Origin: Symsagittifera roscoffensis
Lineage: Eukaryota; Xenacoelomorpha; Acoela; Convolutidae
DNA: 64,000 nucleotides
Assembly: GCF_963678635.1 (NCBI RefSeq)
Contig: NC_087064.1
Location: 78,842,512-78,906,511 of the forward strand
Direction of reading: 5' to 3'
Made by a program: the position numbers and the translations under genes. Below the pieces are notes generated by a model. It was given only the letters and a program-made list of their open reading frames with translations, did no database searches and was not told where the DNA came from. This document shows positions 46,653 through 57,727 of this stretch, in pieces (position 1 is the first letter of the stretch; each line of letters begins with the position of its first letter).

Positions 46653-49197
46653 AATATATGTAGAAAGATAACTCGAAGAAAGTAAGAAACAAGCTAGAAA
46701 ATCCCTGTGTGGTTAAAAAATATCACCAACCGACAGAGAAGCTTTTAAACACGCCAAACAGCACGTCTTTCCACAAAAAATTCAGGTTTTTGGTTAAAAT
46801 AATTTCAAAAAAAAGGATCGGGCTTAACTCCTAAAAACTATTATTGTGAATTTTTGGGTTTGAAACAAAAATTAGGGAGACTGAAGAAGTTTTTTTACTC
46901 AGGTAACCAGTGTTTTTATTTTAAGAGAGAACCTTCAAAAAACACTTTGTAGATAATATAGGTTCAAATATTGATGGTTGATTTAGAGCGATGTTAAGAG
47001 GAATAATTTGATAACCAAGCTCTGAATATTTGTAAAATTTTTGGTCACGAAGAAAAAAACGACAAGAAATACCACACGAACTCAAAAACAGTTCGTTGTA
47101 ATGTATTAAAACAAGAGCCTTAAGTAACCTTGATGACCAGCTAATAGAACGCTCATCCACTTCAGTAGATTTTGTAATGACAACCTTAAGACTTATACTA
47201 TCTACATGGTTCTCAACTTGTTTTTACACGCAACAAGCAAGAAAAAAAAGGAATCTTACAGTATTTGTAATAAAAATGAAAGGTCGCATATCATTGAAAA
47301 AGATATTGCTTTTTAGTCCTTTTTTCGTGAAAAAGCGGATAAACAAAGAATTTTCATTTTATACTAAACACCATCAGTACTTTTTGATGAGTTGCTACAA
47401 AAAATTTAAATTTTTTTTTTGATTTGATTGCCACTACAAAAATTCTCCTCGTAAGCGCGTGCATTAACTTAGATCTTCTTGATAAGCAAAGTCAACGAGA
47501 GGTTATTTCATTGTCTAGATATCTTTTGTTTTGTTATTAGTTTATTAGTTCACAATTCAGTACGAACCACAGTTACAATTATAAACCTAACTTTCGTTGA
47601 CCATTTGGCAAGCAAAAAACTTAGGACTGTGGAAACCAAAAGCTTCCATTGCAAGCACCATTTGTTATTGCTATTTTTATCCCTATAATTAGTTTTAAAA
47701 AAAAAATATTTTATTGCTAAACTTAATTCTCGAAAAACTTTTTATTCCTAAACTTATTGCTAAACTCAATTCTTGATATTTTTGATAATTGTTGCCCGCA
47801 GGAGAAAGCTACCAGGGAAAAACAAACGTGGATGAATCGCAAATTTAAAAGCCTTTGCAGTAAACGAGACAAAATTTATAAATAGAAGGTTTCAAAAATA
47901 TGAGAAAATAATTTTGGTAGTATAAATATTCTTTTGCAGTAAAAACAGGTTGTCCATCATATCAGGCAGGGAAAAGGAGTCAAGATGTAGAAAAAATAAA
48001 CACTAATTTGTACTTTTAAGCCACTGTTCCCTTTTTAATGAGTTTTGCGTTAAAATTTAATTGAAAATTTTTTCAAAAAATTTTAGTGAATTCGACCAGT
48101 TTTTTTGTTGACAATGAGGTTTTTTGTTGAAAATGAGGAAAAACTAGCTGTCATGCAAAAAGATCGTATCTTTGAAATTAATCACAACTTTTAGCGTTTT
48201 TTTCATATCATAATGAAGTACTGAAATTTAAAAAACTAATACACACAGATATACTATTAAGAATTGTTTCCGTATAGATGATTCCGATTTGTATGAAATC
48301 TTTTTTGCTTCAAAGTTGGTTTCTAAAATCTCGTATTTTTGACGTTCCAGGGTCTTGTCTCGATAAGCCTCAGGGCTCGTGTGCTCTTATTGTGATTTAA
48401 ATACTGTATACCCTAGTTTTTCTCACTAAACATTAAAAAGAGATCCGCATCAAAAAATGTAGTTAGTTTCAAATTTGGTGGCTTAGTTGTGCTCTTAGTT
48501 GTTAGTGAGATCAGGACAATCAGGGAGAGATGTCAGAAATCAGCAATACTCTGATTATTGATTGAGCATCTCTGATAGCTGACGACAACTGCGAGATGAG
48601 TTTGGCTTTGTAAATGCTTGTATGCTGCGACCCGGTGTGGAAAACCTATTTGAACTAGCTTTCTATAGATAATTCGCGTCTGAATCGCAAACTCTTCTTT
48701 ATCCCGATGCCCATCCATAATCATTCTTTCGTCCTTATATATTTTTTTCTGTTTGCTCATTGGCTTGTCTGCTCTTCCAGGCAGTCCCCTGATAAGGCCC
48801 ACTTAAATGATCTTGCTTTTATTTCGATCAAAGTTTCTGCAACAGGTGTTTTTTCTTCGTTATGGTTGGTTTTTAGAGTTTTGTTTGTACTGTTTTTAAC
48901 TCCTGGATTTTTGTGCTTTTATTAGGAGATATCTGTAGTTGAATCAGTCTCGAGTCGAGATGCTCACTTCATTTTTCGACCGATATGACCAAATACGGGA
49001 AATTTCGAACGTACCGACAAATGCTTCGTATGTTTCGAACCTTGAAACTCAGCATTTTTCGGCTTTTTTGTCTAAAAAAACTCGATCCGTCTCTACTGTT
49101 CTTTTTTGGTCGATTCTTTTTTGATATTCGAAACATTCAGTGAGCATCTGGACCAGTGAGCTTTGTTCAGTGTTCGTTGCTGTAGTGTTTGATGTGT

Positions 49198-49410
49198 CTA
49201 TTTGTATTTATAGGTGACCGTGATGTTGCCGCCCCTGGGCATGACGTTCTCCCTGAACTGGCCCTGCATGTTGCCGGGGGGAACGTATGCAGCCACCACT
49301 ATCTCCGCCCCGTCCTTCCACCTCTTCGCAGTACCCACCCCCATCCCAGTTGTGGATCGCCATACTAGGGCAGTAAAATGGCCACACCCAGGCACATAGT
49401 TGCTCCCATA
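49198..49410 (-). CDS. CAP gene exon 4 (proximal terminal exon)
   Basis: The acceptor is 'ctagggtag', phase 0, with 70 codons and a TAG at 49198-49200. It encodes 'YGSNYVPGCGHFTALVWRS' onward. Compared with the 44157-44336 exon the body is clearly paralogous, but the tail is longer ('RGGNITVTYKYK' replaces the short LPK end). Confidence 0.9.
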   Translation of the reverse strand, partial: YGSNYVPGCGHFTALVWRSTTGMGVGTAKRWKDGAEIVVAAYVPPGNMQGQFRENVMPRGGNITVTYKYK

Positions 49411-51898
49411 CTACCCTAGAACCACCCTCAAAAACAAAGAACAGACACACACTCTCACACACACAAAAAAAACACACGCCCTGTATCCAATAAAAACTTC
49501 AAAAACGATAAAAACACGTACACAGCAAAATTGGGTTGTATCGATCGCAAACTCGAATAATCATTGAACATAAAATCCAGGCCAGTAAACCAAAAATTAA
49601 ACACTCATAGCCGGTTGCTGCAGAGATGTTACCACATTACGAAAAGCACATTAAGCAACCACATTTGAAAAAAATTTTTAGACTAATTTCGTTGTTTTGT
49701 TCGTGTGACTTTTTTTTTAATTTTTTTTTTGAAAAATGAATAAATACAAAAAACGAGAAAAGAACCGTGTGGGTTCCGAAAAATACTTTAATTCAGAAAT
49801 ATGGAAAAGTAATTAAAAAACAAAACTCCAATTGTCTTTTTAATTTTTTTTTAACTGAGAGTTTGTGGACCGGGTACAGTTTTTTAATCACCGGGTAACG
49901 AAGTTTTTAAATGAATTCGAAATTCTGAAAAAAACCAGAATTGTTCCAGCAAAAAAAAACAGTGAAGCATAAACAACAGTACTTTAACAATACTGTGACA
50001 GTAATGCAACAGTACCTTTTTTCTTGTTTCAATATTTTTGTTCTAAAACAGTACTGCAAAAAACATCTGACTAGTGTTTTAATCTAAAACAGTACTGATT
50101 GTTACTGGCCGACCAATCCGGGATATGTGCATCAATTATCTTTTAAATAGGAGAGTTTCTCTTTGACGTGATGTATGTCTGTCTGAGTACATAAACGTGC
50201 CGCATCAGGTTCCTTCACTTTGATGTTAATATTTTTTTTATCAATTCGCCCGGGTTCGTAAGAAAGAGCAATTTCAGATAGAGCAATTTCATATTGTTGA
50301 TGATTTAGGATTAAAACAAAGATGCACTGAGCAATTGATCATTTACGAATTTTAATACTTCTAAATTTAGCTTTTAACGAAAAAACTCGATTTTTAATTT
50401 TTTCTTATTTATTGAAAAATACTAGCTTGTGGTGTCTTTCCTCGCTAGTTCTCCAACTTTTTTCCAGCCATTGATCACACGTTGTCCATTTATATTCAGG
50501 TGGTCACGACTGATGCTTGGCACTTATACCTAGCGAATATCAGTCGTGAAAGTCTGAATATAAATTGACGACTTATGATTACTCACGATGGCTGAAAAAA
50601 GTTAAAGAATAAGTGAATGAAGCAAAATCGTATGCTTTTGAAAGAGTAGCTACTATTTCCGAGACTTTTGCCTGTGTTGAGAAGCATTTAAAGAAATTCT
50701 GGGTCAGATTACATGTCTGATCTTAGTTTTCTGGAATATCATAACTTTCATTAATGCGAACACGTTTACGATTCAGCCACAGCTAGGTTGGCTATTTCAA
50801 CCTTTCAGCAGTATTTCTGTCTGATTTACTATCTGAATGGCTGAATAGCTGTGGCGAAGAGGCGATTTCTCAGATTCTGTCAAAATTTGGTGGTTCGAGG
50901 CCAACAATCATCCGGTATCGTTGCTTTTGACGGCGAGACGACTTTCTACCGAACCCGAAAAAGAAACCCTAAAAGCAGGTGAACCAGAGCGGCTCTCTAT
51001 CATGAGCTGAAATGCTGGCTTTCGATCGTTTAGTTTATGGACAAAGATTGTTTGGGTTAGGGTCATCGGTGACTCAATTTATGGACTTACACTGTACTTG
51101 TTGACCTCCGCGTACCATAGGTCCACTGCTCTCTTCCCGTCCATAGTAGTGCCCATCGCCAAGTTCTCTCCAAACTTCTTGCTCCCACTGTGCTCCAAGC
51201 GCCCTAATGAACCGGAAACTAATTTCCAATGATTAATTTTTGACTACAGAAAATCAGAGCACATAACGTTCTATTGTTCCATCTATTTTCACTCATTCAC
51301 ACAACGAACTAAACTCTCGCACTTTCGATGCTTACTTTTTTAATAGATTTAACATAAGAAAAAGCATCATAAACAAGAAAAAATAAAATTACACATTACC
51401 CGGGTTGACCTCCATGCACCAAAACTGCTTACCATACAAGTCTTCGAATTAACAGACTAAAGCTTTTATTATAGCTGAATCATAATTTTTCACCACGTTT
51501 ATATTTTGAGCCAATCATTTGCCCTCAATTTGATATTACAGAGCAGAAACACTTCATCGAGGGTCGACCTGGGATTTTAGAGGTGTATGGGTGGTGTGTG
51601 TGGGGAGGGGGGGGGGGGGAGGGGGGAGGGGGTTATGGGTTTTTAAAATTGAAGAATATTAGGTCAATGTTCTAGGTTGACCTACAATGATTCCGAAGCT
51701 TCGTGCGGGGCTCGAGTTCCTTATGCGGAAAACAGACTCTGTGGAAACAGAGTTCTTTCGTTTTATGGAAGAGTGTACCTGTGCGTGCGATCTTCTTGGC
51801 AAGTGAGCTGGCGTGTCTGGCGGCCGATTTGTCCCAAGTCAAATCTCCGGCGTGGTGTTGTCGCCTGTAGTGGTTTGTCTGATTCAGCGCCTCCCGCC
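49198..51898 (-). CDS. GLIPR2/GAPR-1-like CAP-domain protein (proximal terminal exon form)
   Basis: CAP superfamily proteins of the GLIPR2 type are small intracellular proteins that associate with Golgi or lipid membranes (established for the human family). Exons 51898-51779, 51203-51091 and 49410-49198 join in phase through GT-AG introns and give 147 codons after a split first codon. Visible features in order: 'REALNQTNHYRRQHHAGDLT' (N-terminal CAP helix), 'RLEHSGSKKFGENLAMG' with the conserved His and the GEN glutamate, 'DLWYAEVNKYS', 'GCGHFTALVWRSTTGMGVG' (CAP signature 1 with the second His), 'PPGNMQGQFRENVMP' (signature 2), then a short basic tail and TAG. Human GLIPR2 is 154 residues, so only about ten N-terminal residues are missing. 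That first exon was not found. No signal peptide is seen in the visible part. The terminal exon may alternate with 44157-44336. Confidence 0.9.
49411..51090 (-). other. CAP gene intron with fold-back structures
   Basis: Carries the hairpin at 50454-50603. Copies of 'aacagtactg' cluster at 49975-50100, and a weaker inverted pair around 50774-50855 includes 'agccacagcta' against 'tagctgtgg'. No other exon is recognised. Confidence 0.6.
50454..50603. repeat. ~150 bp imperfect palindrome (fold-back)
   Basis: Left arm 50454-50514 ('aacttttttccagcca' to 'tggtcacgactgat') pairs with right arm 50539-50603 ('atcagtcgtgaaagtctgaa' to 'gatggctgaaaaaagtt') around a 24-base loop. 'atttatattcag'/'ctgaatataaat' pairs perfectly in the middle of the arms. 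It could be a small fold-back MITE or an RNA hairpin. Confidence 0.85.
51091..51203 (-). CDS. CAP gene exon 3
   Basis: The acceptor is 'ttcattag', then 2 bases plus 37 codons, with donor AGT|gtaagt. It encodes 'RLEHSGSKKFGENLAMGTTM' and 'DGKRAVDLWYAEVNKYS', which align with the HSPES..CGENLA and W(Y)SEI segments of GLIPR2. Confidence 0.92.
51204..51778 (-). other. CAP gene intron with G/C homopolymer tract
   Basis: GT-AG intron (minus-strand donor G|gtacac at 51778). It contains the G-rich run at 51601-51632, C-rich in the transcript, and a short 'ggaggtcaac' echo of exon 3 near 51408 that is not an exon. Confidence 0.65.
51601..51632 (+). repeat. poly-G tract with G-quadruplex potential
   Basis: Several runs of 4-13 G separated by single A residues on the plus strand, inside the CAP gene intron. 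Long homopolymers of this type are also prone to sequencing error. Confidence 0.9.
51779..51898 (-). CDS. CAP gene exon 2 (first visible coding exon)
   Basis: The acceptor is 'tttgcgtag', then 2 bases, 39 codons and one base, with donor G|gtacac. It encodes 'REALNQTNHYRRQHHAGDLT' and 'WDKSAARHASSLAKKIARTG', matching the first CAP helices (FNNEVLKAHNEYRQKHG and following in GLIPR2). A preceding exon must supply the start codon and one base of the split codon. A 77-codon plus-strand frame over the same bases is a shadow. Confidence 0.88.
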
Positions 51899-52295
51899 CT
51901 ACGCAAATAAAGTTTAAGACAGCAAATCAAAATTCCAGCATGATTTTAACTCGATACTCTCTTCATTACCATAGTTTCTCAAAAAACACTGTGGGCCTTT
52001 TAATATGCAGCAAGCTATTGTTGACGCTTTCGGCCCAAAAAATTCTTCATAAACTGTTCTGCAAAAACAATTCTAAATTATTTATTATACAAAAAAATGG
52101 ATTCGAAGGTTAACGCTATTTAAAACAATTTTTTATTCTATAAAAAAATCTGAAAGGATATTGATGAATATTTTCACAACTTTTACAGAGAGTCAAGATA
52201 AACTAAAATGACGTCTTTTTTAATTTGACTAAAATGAGATTTTCCGAGCTTTTCAAAAAATACTATCAAAACCTAATTGTGAAAAAAATCCCGTT
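51899..52295. other. AT-rich, upstream side of the CAP gene
   Basis: No start exon or promoter element can be assigned. Confidence 0.35.
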
Positions 52296-52440
52296 TTTTG
52301 GGCAATTTTTGGCAGTTTTTGACAAACGAAAAAGCCTTTTTTGGCACGCAGTACCCCTTCAAAATTACTAGATCTTGGCGCCAAAGATACTTTTAGAAAG
52401 TTTTAGTTTCAGTCGGCCAATAATGAGCTCCCGAAAGAGA
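52296..52440 (+). mobile_element. fragment related to the hAT-type MITE
   Basis: Matches 55848-55975: 'gggcaatttttggcagtttt', 'cttggcgccaaagatacttt' and 'gtcggccaataatgagct'. Both ends are missing. Confidence 0.6.
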
Positions 52441-52627
52441 TATCAGGCTTTGAGTTTACGTTTGAAAAGATGTTCATCTGCTGCATGTTATTAAAAGATG
52501 TAACTTTTGGCAGCTCAGCTAATTACTGAGCTACGGGCGATCTTATCCATTTAGCTATGATGCTCAAAGAAGTATACAAAAATCTGAAATTTGCAAATAG
52601 AAAATAAAGCAAAAAATGAACACTATT

Positions 52628-52668
52628 CGTGTCAGGTGTAAAATCCTGAAAGTTACGACTGCCTTTCA
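52628..52668 (-). mobile_element. Helentron-like element, 3'-end fragment
   Basis: 'cgtgtcaggtgtaaaatcct' then 'gaaagttacgactgcctttc' is a decayed reverse complement of the terminal hairpin region. Confidence 0.5.
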
Positions 52669-52772
52669 ACTTGTTTCAAATTCTCTTATCGAGAAATGAA
52701 AAACTGATAAAACGATGGATAAATACGAAGCTCAAACTAACAACCTTTTTGTTGACTTTATGCAATCTTTTT

Positions 52773-53261
52773 TATTCCGACTTTCGATACGAAAGTAACG
52801 GAATACTTGTGCCCGGGGTGGGTTTTTTTCTCTTCAGACAAATTTCGACTTTTTAAGTAGCCATTTTTTACGGAATTTTTTTATATCATTCAAAAGGTAT
52901 TGTTGTCCTGAGCTCAAATTTGAAAATATATTTCACCTGTGATTTTTTTTTCGTAAAGTTAGGGGGGCTTAAAGATTGCCAGTTTGGCCAATTTGGGACA
53001 ATTAACGCGCGATATATTTCGCGCTATTAACGCGTGAGCGGAGAGTTGATCCGTCTTGAAATCGTTCCAAATTGGTTGAAAGGAGCTTATTTGCCATAAT
53101 TGGTTTGTTACAAGGAGCGAAAACTATTCTTTTGTAGTTTATATGGCGTGTGGGGGGATAATTTTTATTAAAAATTTTAGAAAAAAAAATTTTCATTTTT
53201 TTCTTACATTTATTTTTAAATGTTTTTACTGCTCCATAAAACCTTAAAAGTCAGTCTTGTT
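52773..53261 (+). mobile_element. Helentron-like element, near full length with terminal deletion
   Basis: 'attccgactttcgatacgaa' start, core at ~53004-53037 and 'atatggcgtgtgggggg' at ~53140. The end jumps from 'ccttaaaag' to 'tcagtcttgtt', so the 3' hairpin is deleted. Confidence 0.85.
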
Positions 53262-53513
53262 TATGTTTCTACGAAATGCCTAGTCGTTATTGTAACGCAC
53301 TTCGAAGCATGTGACTGAATATTTCTCCGCGGGTTTTTATTCTGACAGTCAATATGAGTAATAGGAAATAGAAGACAGCTCGTTTTCCAGGGCAATATTC
53401 TTAAAACTCCGACGGCGCTTTAATTGGTCACCAATAGTTTACGAAACTTTGATAAACTATATTGTGAACTGTCATTATTAAATAACAAAAGTTAAAATTT
53501 CAGTCATATAAAA

Positions 53514-54043
53514 AACAAGACTGTTCGTATCAGGGCAAAGACCTGAATGTTCCGACTGCCTTTTAAGGTTTATGGAGCAGTAGTAACATAAATACCATTA
53601 ACCAATTAAATGTGATAAAAACTTTGAAAATTTAAAAAGTTTAAAAATATGAAAATTTTCCCCCCGCACGCCATATAAACTAAAAAAGAATAGATTTTGC
53701 TCCTATTAACAAATCAATTATGGCAAAAAAGGTTCTTTCAACCAATTTGGAACTATTTCTATGACGGATTAAATCTCCCCTTCCGCGTAAATAGCGTGAA
53801 ATATATCGCGCCTTAATTGTCACAAATTCACCAAAATGGCAATCTTTAAACCCCCATAACTTTACGAAAAATGATCACAGGTAAAATATCTTTTCAAATT
53901 TGAGCTCAGGACAACAATACTTTTTGAATGATATAAAAATGAATCCGTCAAAAATGGCTAGTTAAAAAGTCGAAATTTTTCTGAAGAAAAAAAACCTTCC
54001 CCGAGCACAAACATTCCGTTACTTTCCTTACGAAAGTCGGAAC
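53514..54043 (-). mobile_element. Helentron-like element, full-length inverted copy
   Basis: 'aacaagactgttcgtatcag' through the reverse-complement core (~53784-53816) to 'cgaaagtcggaac'. It abuts, in the same orientation, the 3' end of another copy ('aacaagactgctcatatcg', 54042-54090), a head-to-tail junction. Confidence 0.87.
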
Positions 54044-54528
54044 AACAAGACTGCTCATATCGAAGCAAAACCCTGAATCTTCCGATCGAGGTTCAACGAC
54101 TATCGAAAAATTTCAAATTTTCAATTCTAGAAACAATTGATGAAAATGTTTCCAAAAAGAACAGAGTACACGAAGCACAGGGTGAAGAACTTCACTAATG
54201 AAAACAAAAAACCAGACTGTAAAGCCTGCCTAACTTCAAATTGGAACGCTTTCTAGACCGTTGTATTTCGCCGATTACGCGTTATGTTATCAAAATGATT
54301 GCAAAAAAAAATATTTTTTGTGGCAAAAGATTTTCATCAGAAACTATTTTTTGGTCGAAAAAAAGTCACTTCCTTGAACAAAAAAAAAACAGACACGAGC
54401 GTATTTTTTGGTTTTTGTTCCGACCGCTCTTTAGGGTTAGGAAGTGTTTTTTTGTCATCTTTGACAGTTTCAAACAAAGCTCATAGGGAGTTAAATGTGG
54501 TAGCATATCAAAGCCCGGCGGTTTTAAA

Positions 54529-54810
54529 GGGGCGGATAAAAAACGCCCCCCCCCCCCTTTCCTTAGGAATTCGATCCCTCTCCAATGAACGGGTCCCTCT
54601 TTTGGCATCATTTGTTGACATCAATTTTAGGCCGACCAACCCTAAAACTTTTCTAAAGGCACCTTGGGCGCCAATATATATTAATTTTCAAGGGTAGCGC
54701 TCGCCGAAAAAAAAAAGAAATTTTTTGGACAAAATTTTCTAAAGTGTCCAAAAACGGATTTTTGACCTGTTTTTCTTTTAAACAATTTACCTGCGGCGCA
54801 AAATTTTTAG
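54529..54810 (-). mobile_element. hAT-type MITE, inverted 5'-truncated copy
   Basis: 'ggggcggataaaaaacgcc', a poly-C run, 'ggccgaccaaccctaaaact', 'ggcgccaatatatattaa' and 'acctgcggcgcaaaattttt' follow the reverse complement of 55795-56081 in order. The other terminus is absent. Confidence 0.75.
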
Positions 54811-55645
54811 TTATTTTTATTAGGTTCAATCAAATTTGGTTGTGGTGTTTGCGTTCACTTTTTTGTGATGTATGTCTCCAATAGTTTATAGTGTATGTCT
54901 CTCAAACCAACGTGAGCCTTCAAAAAAAGCTGGCGCAGTTTTGAAATGGCTGGTCGCATATATCAACAACAGTAGACAGTTGCTGTGCAAGTACGACAGA
55001 AAAATCATTATTTTCACTTAACTTTTTCCAACTTTTAATCAGATTTTTTAGGTAGCAGGATTAAAAATTAGATGATTTTCAATTCGATAGTATTAACTGA
55101 AGAAAATTGCTTTAAAATGTTTTGAAAACAAGTTAAGAGAACTTTTCAACCAAATATGGGCTCTTAATGTTGGAATGACTCTTAACTGCCAGTTTTAGTC
55201 ACCAACGAGCATTTTTTATTTGAAGTTCCAGCAATTGCCAGCAAAAAGTCGGCAACCTAAGCCATAGCTACTCACCATTCTGAGAAAGGCTCGCAAGAAA
55301 ACTATTCGCATTCATCCATGCGTAGCTTTTCACATGATGTATCTATTCATATGTCTCACCTGTAGTGCTCATACCCCCACCCATCCTGTCTGATGTGTTC
55401 TTGACTGATTACAGCTGTCCCCTTACTATGAAAACCACGAAGAAGATATGTGGAAGAGGAAATTATCCCGTCTTCCTCTCTTTGTTTCCTCTTTTTCAAT
55501 TTCTTCTTCAATCCCTAAACAAAAAAACAATGCTGAAAGTGCCTCCTGAAATTTCACACAAAAATGCTGAAGAATCACACAACAACCAAATTTTTTACAG
55601 AAACGATCCTTAATTTGCAAAAATTAGTTTGATTTTGTATCGAGG
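54811..55645. other. AT-rich stretch, no supported gene
   Basis: 55365-55613 has an 82-codon plus frame, and 'ttgactgattacag' at ~55413 could act as an acceptor, but no homology is seen in any frame that follows. Confidence 0.4.
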
Positions 55646-56081
55646 CAGGGGCGGATCTAGGATTTTCTCGAGAGGGGGGCGGATTTTCAAAAAATTTTCC
55701 AAAATTTTGACGACCTTTTTTTTTTTTTTTAGGTCGACCAAATTGATTTTTCGAGCTCTCCCAAAGCACTGTTTTGCCCCTACTTTGGCTAAATTTTCTG
55801 CGCCGCAGGCAAATTTTTGAAAAAACAGTCAAAACAACCGTTTTTGGGCAATTTTTGAAAATTTTTGACAAAAAAATCGCGTTTTTTTGGCGCGCGCTCC
55901 CCCTCAAAGTTAGTATATATTGGCGCCAAAGGCGCCTTTAGAAAAATTTTAGGGTTGGTCGGCCAAAAATGGATTTCTGAAAAAGTAACAAAGGGGGGAC
56001 CCTTTGGGTCGGCAGGGGGTGGAATCCCTGAGGAGGGGGCGTCCGCCAACCCCCCGCCCCCCCCCCCTAAATCCGCCCCTG
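55646..56081 (+). mobile_element. hAT-type MITE, complete, with 8 bp target duplication
   Basis: Terminal inverted repeats 'caggggcggatctagg' (left) and 'cctaaatccgcccctg' (right) bound 436 bp, and both sides carry 'tatcgagg' (55638-55645 and 56082-56089). An 8 bp target duplication with CAGGG ends is the hallmark of hAT elements. There is no transposase, so it depended on another element. An exact duplication implies fairly recent insertion. Confidence 0.9.
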
Positions 56082-56089
56082 TATCGAGG

Positions 56090-56850
56090 CATCTAGTGTG
56101 AAGTTTTGAATTATTTACCAAGACACTTTTATAGACATACTGCTCTGAGGGACTACTGATGAATAATTAGTACTCTTCGAGCAGGAGCTCAATCATCATG
56201 ATTTTAAGGATATCTTATTTTTTAAATTTCAGAGCCAAATAAATTCAATTTTAATAACAGCTAGTAGAACAACTGCAATGCATCTTTAGTGTCGTATGTC
56301 GTATGCACTAATTGCACAAAACTCAGAAGTGACAGAAACTTCAATATAAACTTATATATAAAAAAAATATACCTGAAATTGAACTAATAAGCATAATAAA
56401 ACTAAAGGCCTTCAAAAACTCCCTGCTTTATCAAGTTAAAATTTATCTTTTTAAAAGACTTCGCTTTTCAAAACTTATCGTCTAAGTTTGTAAAAACGAA
56501 GCAAATTAAAATTCGAGCGCGTTGAAACTTGTTTTTTGGAACACCTGTGCAACAAAAAGTTCATGAATTGTGCAACTTTGCGAATTTTTTTTAAAATCGA
56601 ACTAATGGTATTGTATTTAATTTTGGAAAAAAAGCTCCTGACAACGATATTCCGAGTTTTCTAATGTCCTCCCAACCATAACCAGTCAGTCCATTGCATT
56701 TTTACAGGTCATAATATAACAAGAAATCAAAGTATTACAAAAAGATATAGTCTAGAACCTAAAAATAGAATTATTGCTGTAAATGTTTCCAGGTGAAAAA
56801 AAAATATGCAACAGATGAGAGATTAATTATTGAGATTTTTTGACCAGACA
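56090..56850. other. AT-rich stretch, nothing recognised
   Basis: No frame, repeat match or RNA gene can be supported. Confidence 0.4.
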
Positions 56851-57727
56851 ATATTCTTCGGACTTTCGAAGAAAAAGCGGAATGTTTATGCTCGGGTGGG
56901 TTTTCTATTTAGTCAATGTTTGAATTTTAACTAAGCATTTTTGACGAAAATTTTTATAAAGCATCTGAAAAATATTGATATCTGGAGCTCAAATGGTGTA
57001 GAATCTGTATTTCTTTTTTATTAATTTATGGGGGTTTGAAAATTGCTAATTTGACGAATTTGAGATGGTTAACGCGCAGTATGTTGCGTTCTTATAACAC
57101 GAGTAAGCGGCAGATTATTGCGTTCCAAACTGAAATGAGGCAAATTATATTTTTAATTTAGAATATAAGACGCTAACTTGATAGGCTCAGTTTATCTCAG
57201 TTTGTAGTTATTCTGACTTTCGAAAAAAAAACGAATATTTATACTTTTGTGGTTTTTTTCCATTCAGTCAACTATCGGCGATTGAAATAATAATTTTTGG
57301 CAAAATTTTTTTTTACTTCATTGAGGTAAATAATTTTTTGTATCGACTCCTTCAAATCAAATTTTAAAATAGATTTTACCTCCGATTATTTTTGGCAAAC
57401 TTCTGGGAGTTTAAAAAATGCAGATTTTGTCATGCTCTGGACTAACTTAGGCGGGTTTTGAAAATTTTAGTCACCATGCTGAAAGCATAACGCGAATTAA
57501 TTATGCGCATCAAATTATCCAGCGCACCAAAATCGTTTCAGATTTAATTGGGGCTAGCTAATTGGTCGTTTTAAATTGGCACGACTAAATAATTCACACT
57601 TCACCTTTGATTTTGTCTAAAATTAATGTTTTTTAGTATTTTTTCTTCCCAAAAAAACTATTCGATATGATCGAAGGAAAAGTCGGAACTTTCAAGGCTT
57701 TGCCCTGATATACGAGCAGTCTTGTTT
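56851..57727 (+). mobile_element. Helentron-like family, two old copies in series
   Basis: The first starts 'cttcggactttcgaagaaaa' (56856) and keeps a worn core ('taacgcgcagtatgttgcg'). The second starts 'ctgactttcgaaaaaaaaac' (~57210) and ends with 'tcggaactttcaaggctttg' and 'gagcagtcttgtt' at 57727. Both are strongly diverged. Confidence 0.65.

Larger units (their letters stand above)
44337..49197. other. long AT-rich interval (intron of the CAP gene if the distal exon is used)
   Basis: Contains interspersed family 2 at 44890-45560 and a possible frameshifted coding remnant at 46500-46650. An inverted pair around 44410-44525 ('cagaactcgaccctcgtttt' against 'aaaacgagggtcgaattctg') encloses a short spacer. 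Other frames are AT-rich and unrecognised. AATAAA on the minus strand (48918-48923) is a candidate poly(A) signal for exon 49198-49410. Confidence 0.5.

Noticed and set aside
50852..50902. tRNA-like A box (TGGCGAAGAGG) and B box (GGTTCGAGGCC)
   Set aside because: The boxes fit the consensus, but the spacing is short (40 bases), the T stem has a mismatch and the flanking 7-mers cannot form an acceptor stem.
51395..51425. Additional CAP exon-like 'ggaggtcaac' segment
   Set aside because: Only about 10-13 bases match exon 3 and no frame with CAP residues extends on either side.
51677..51910. 77-codon plus-strand ORF rich in Arg, Cys and Ser
   Set aside because: It overlaps the CAP exon 51779-51898 on the opposite strand; the minus frame has clear CAP homology and splice sites.
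27265..57727. CRISPR-like interpretation of the recurring 'aacgcg' blocks
   Set aside because: The blocks are internal to ~530 bp dispersed elements on both strands, without regular short spacers, in a eukaryotic context.
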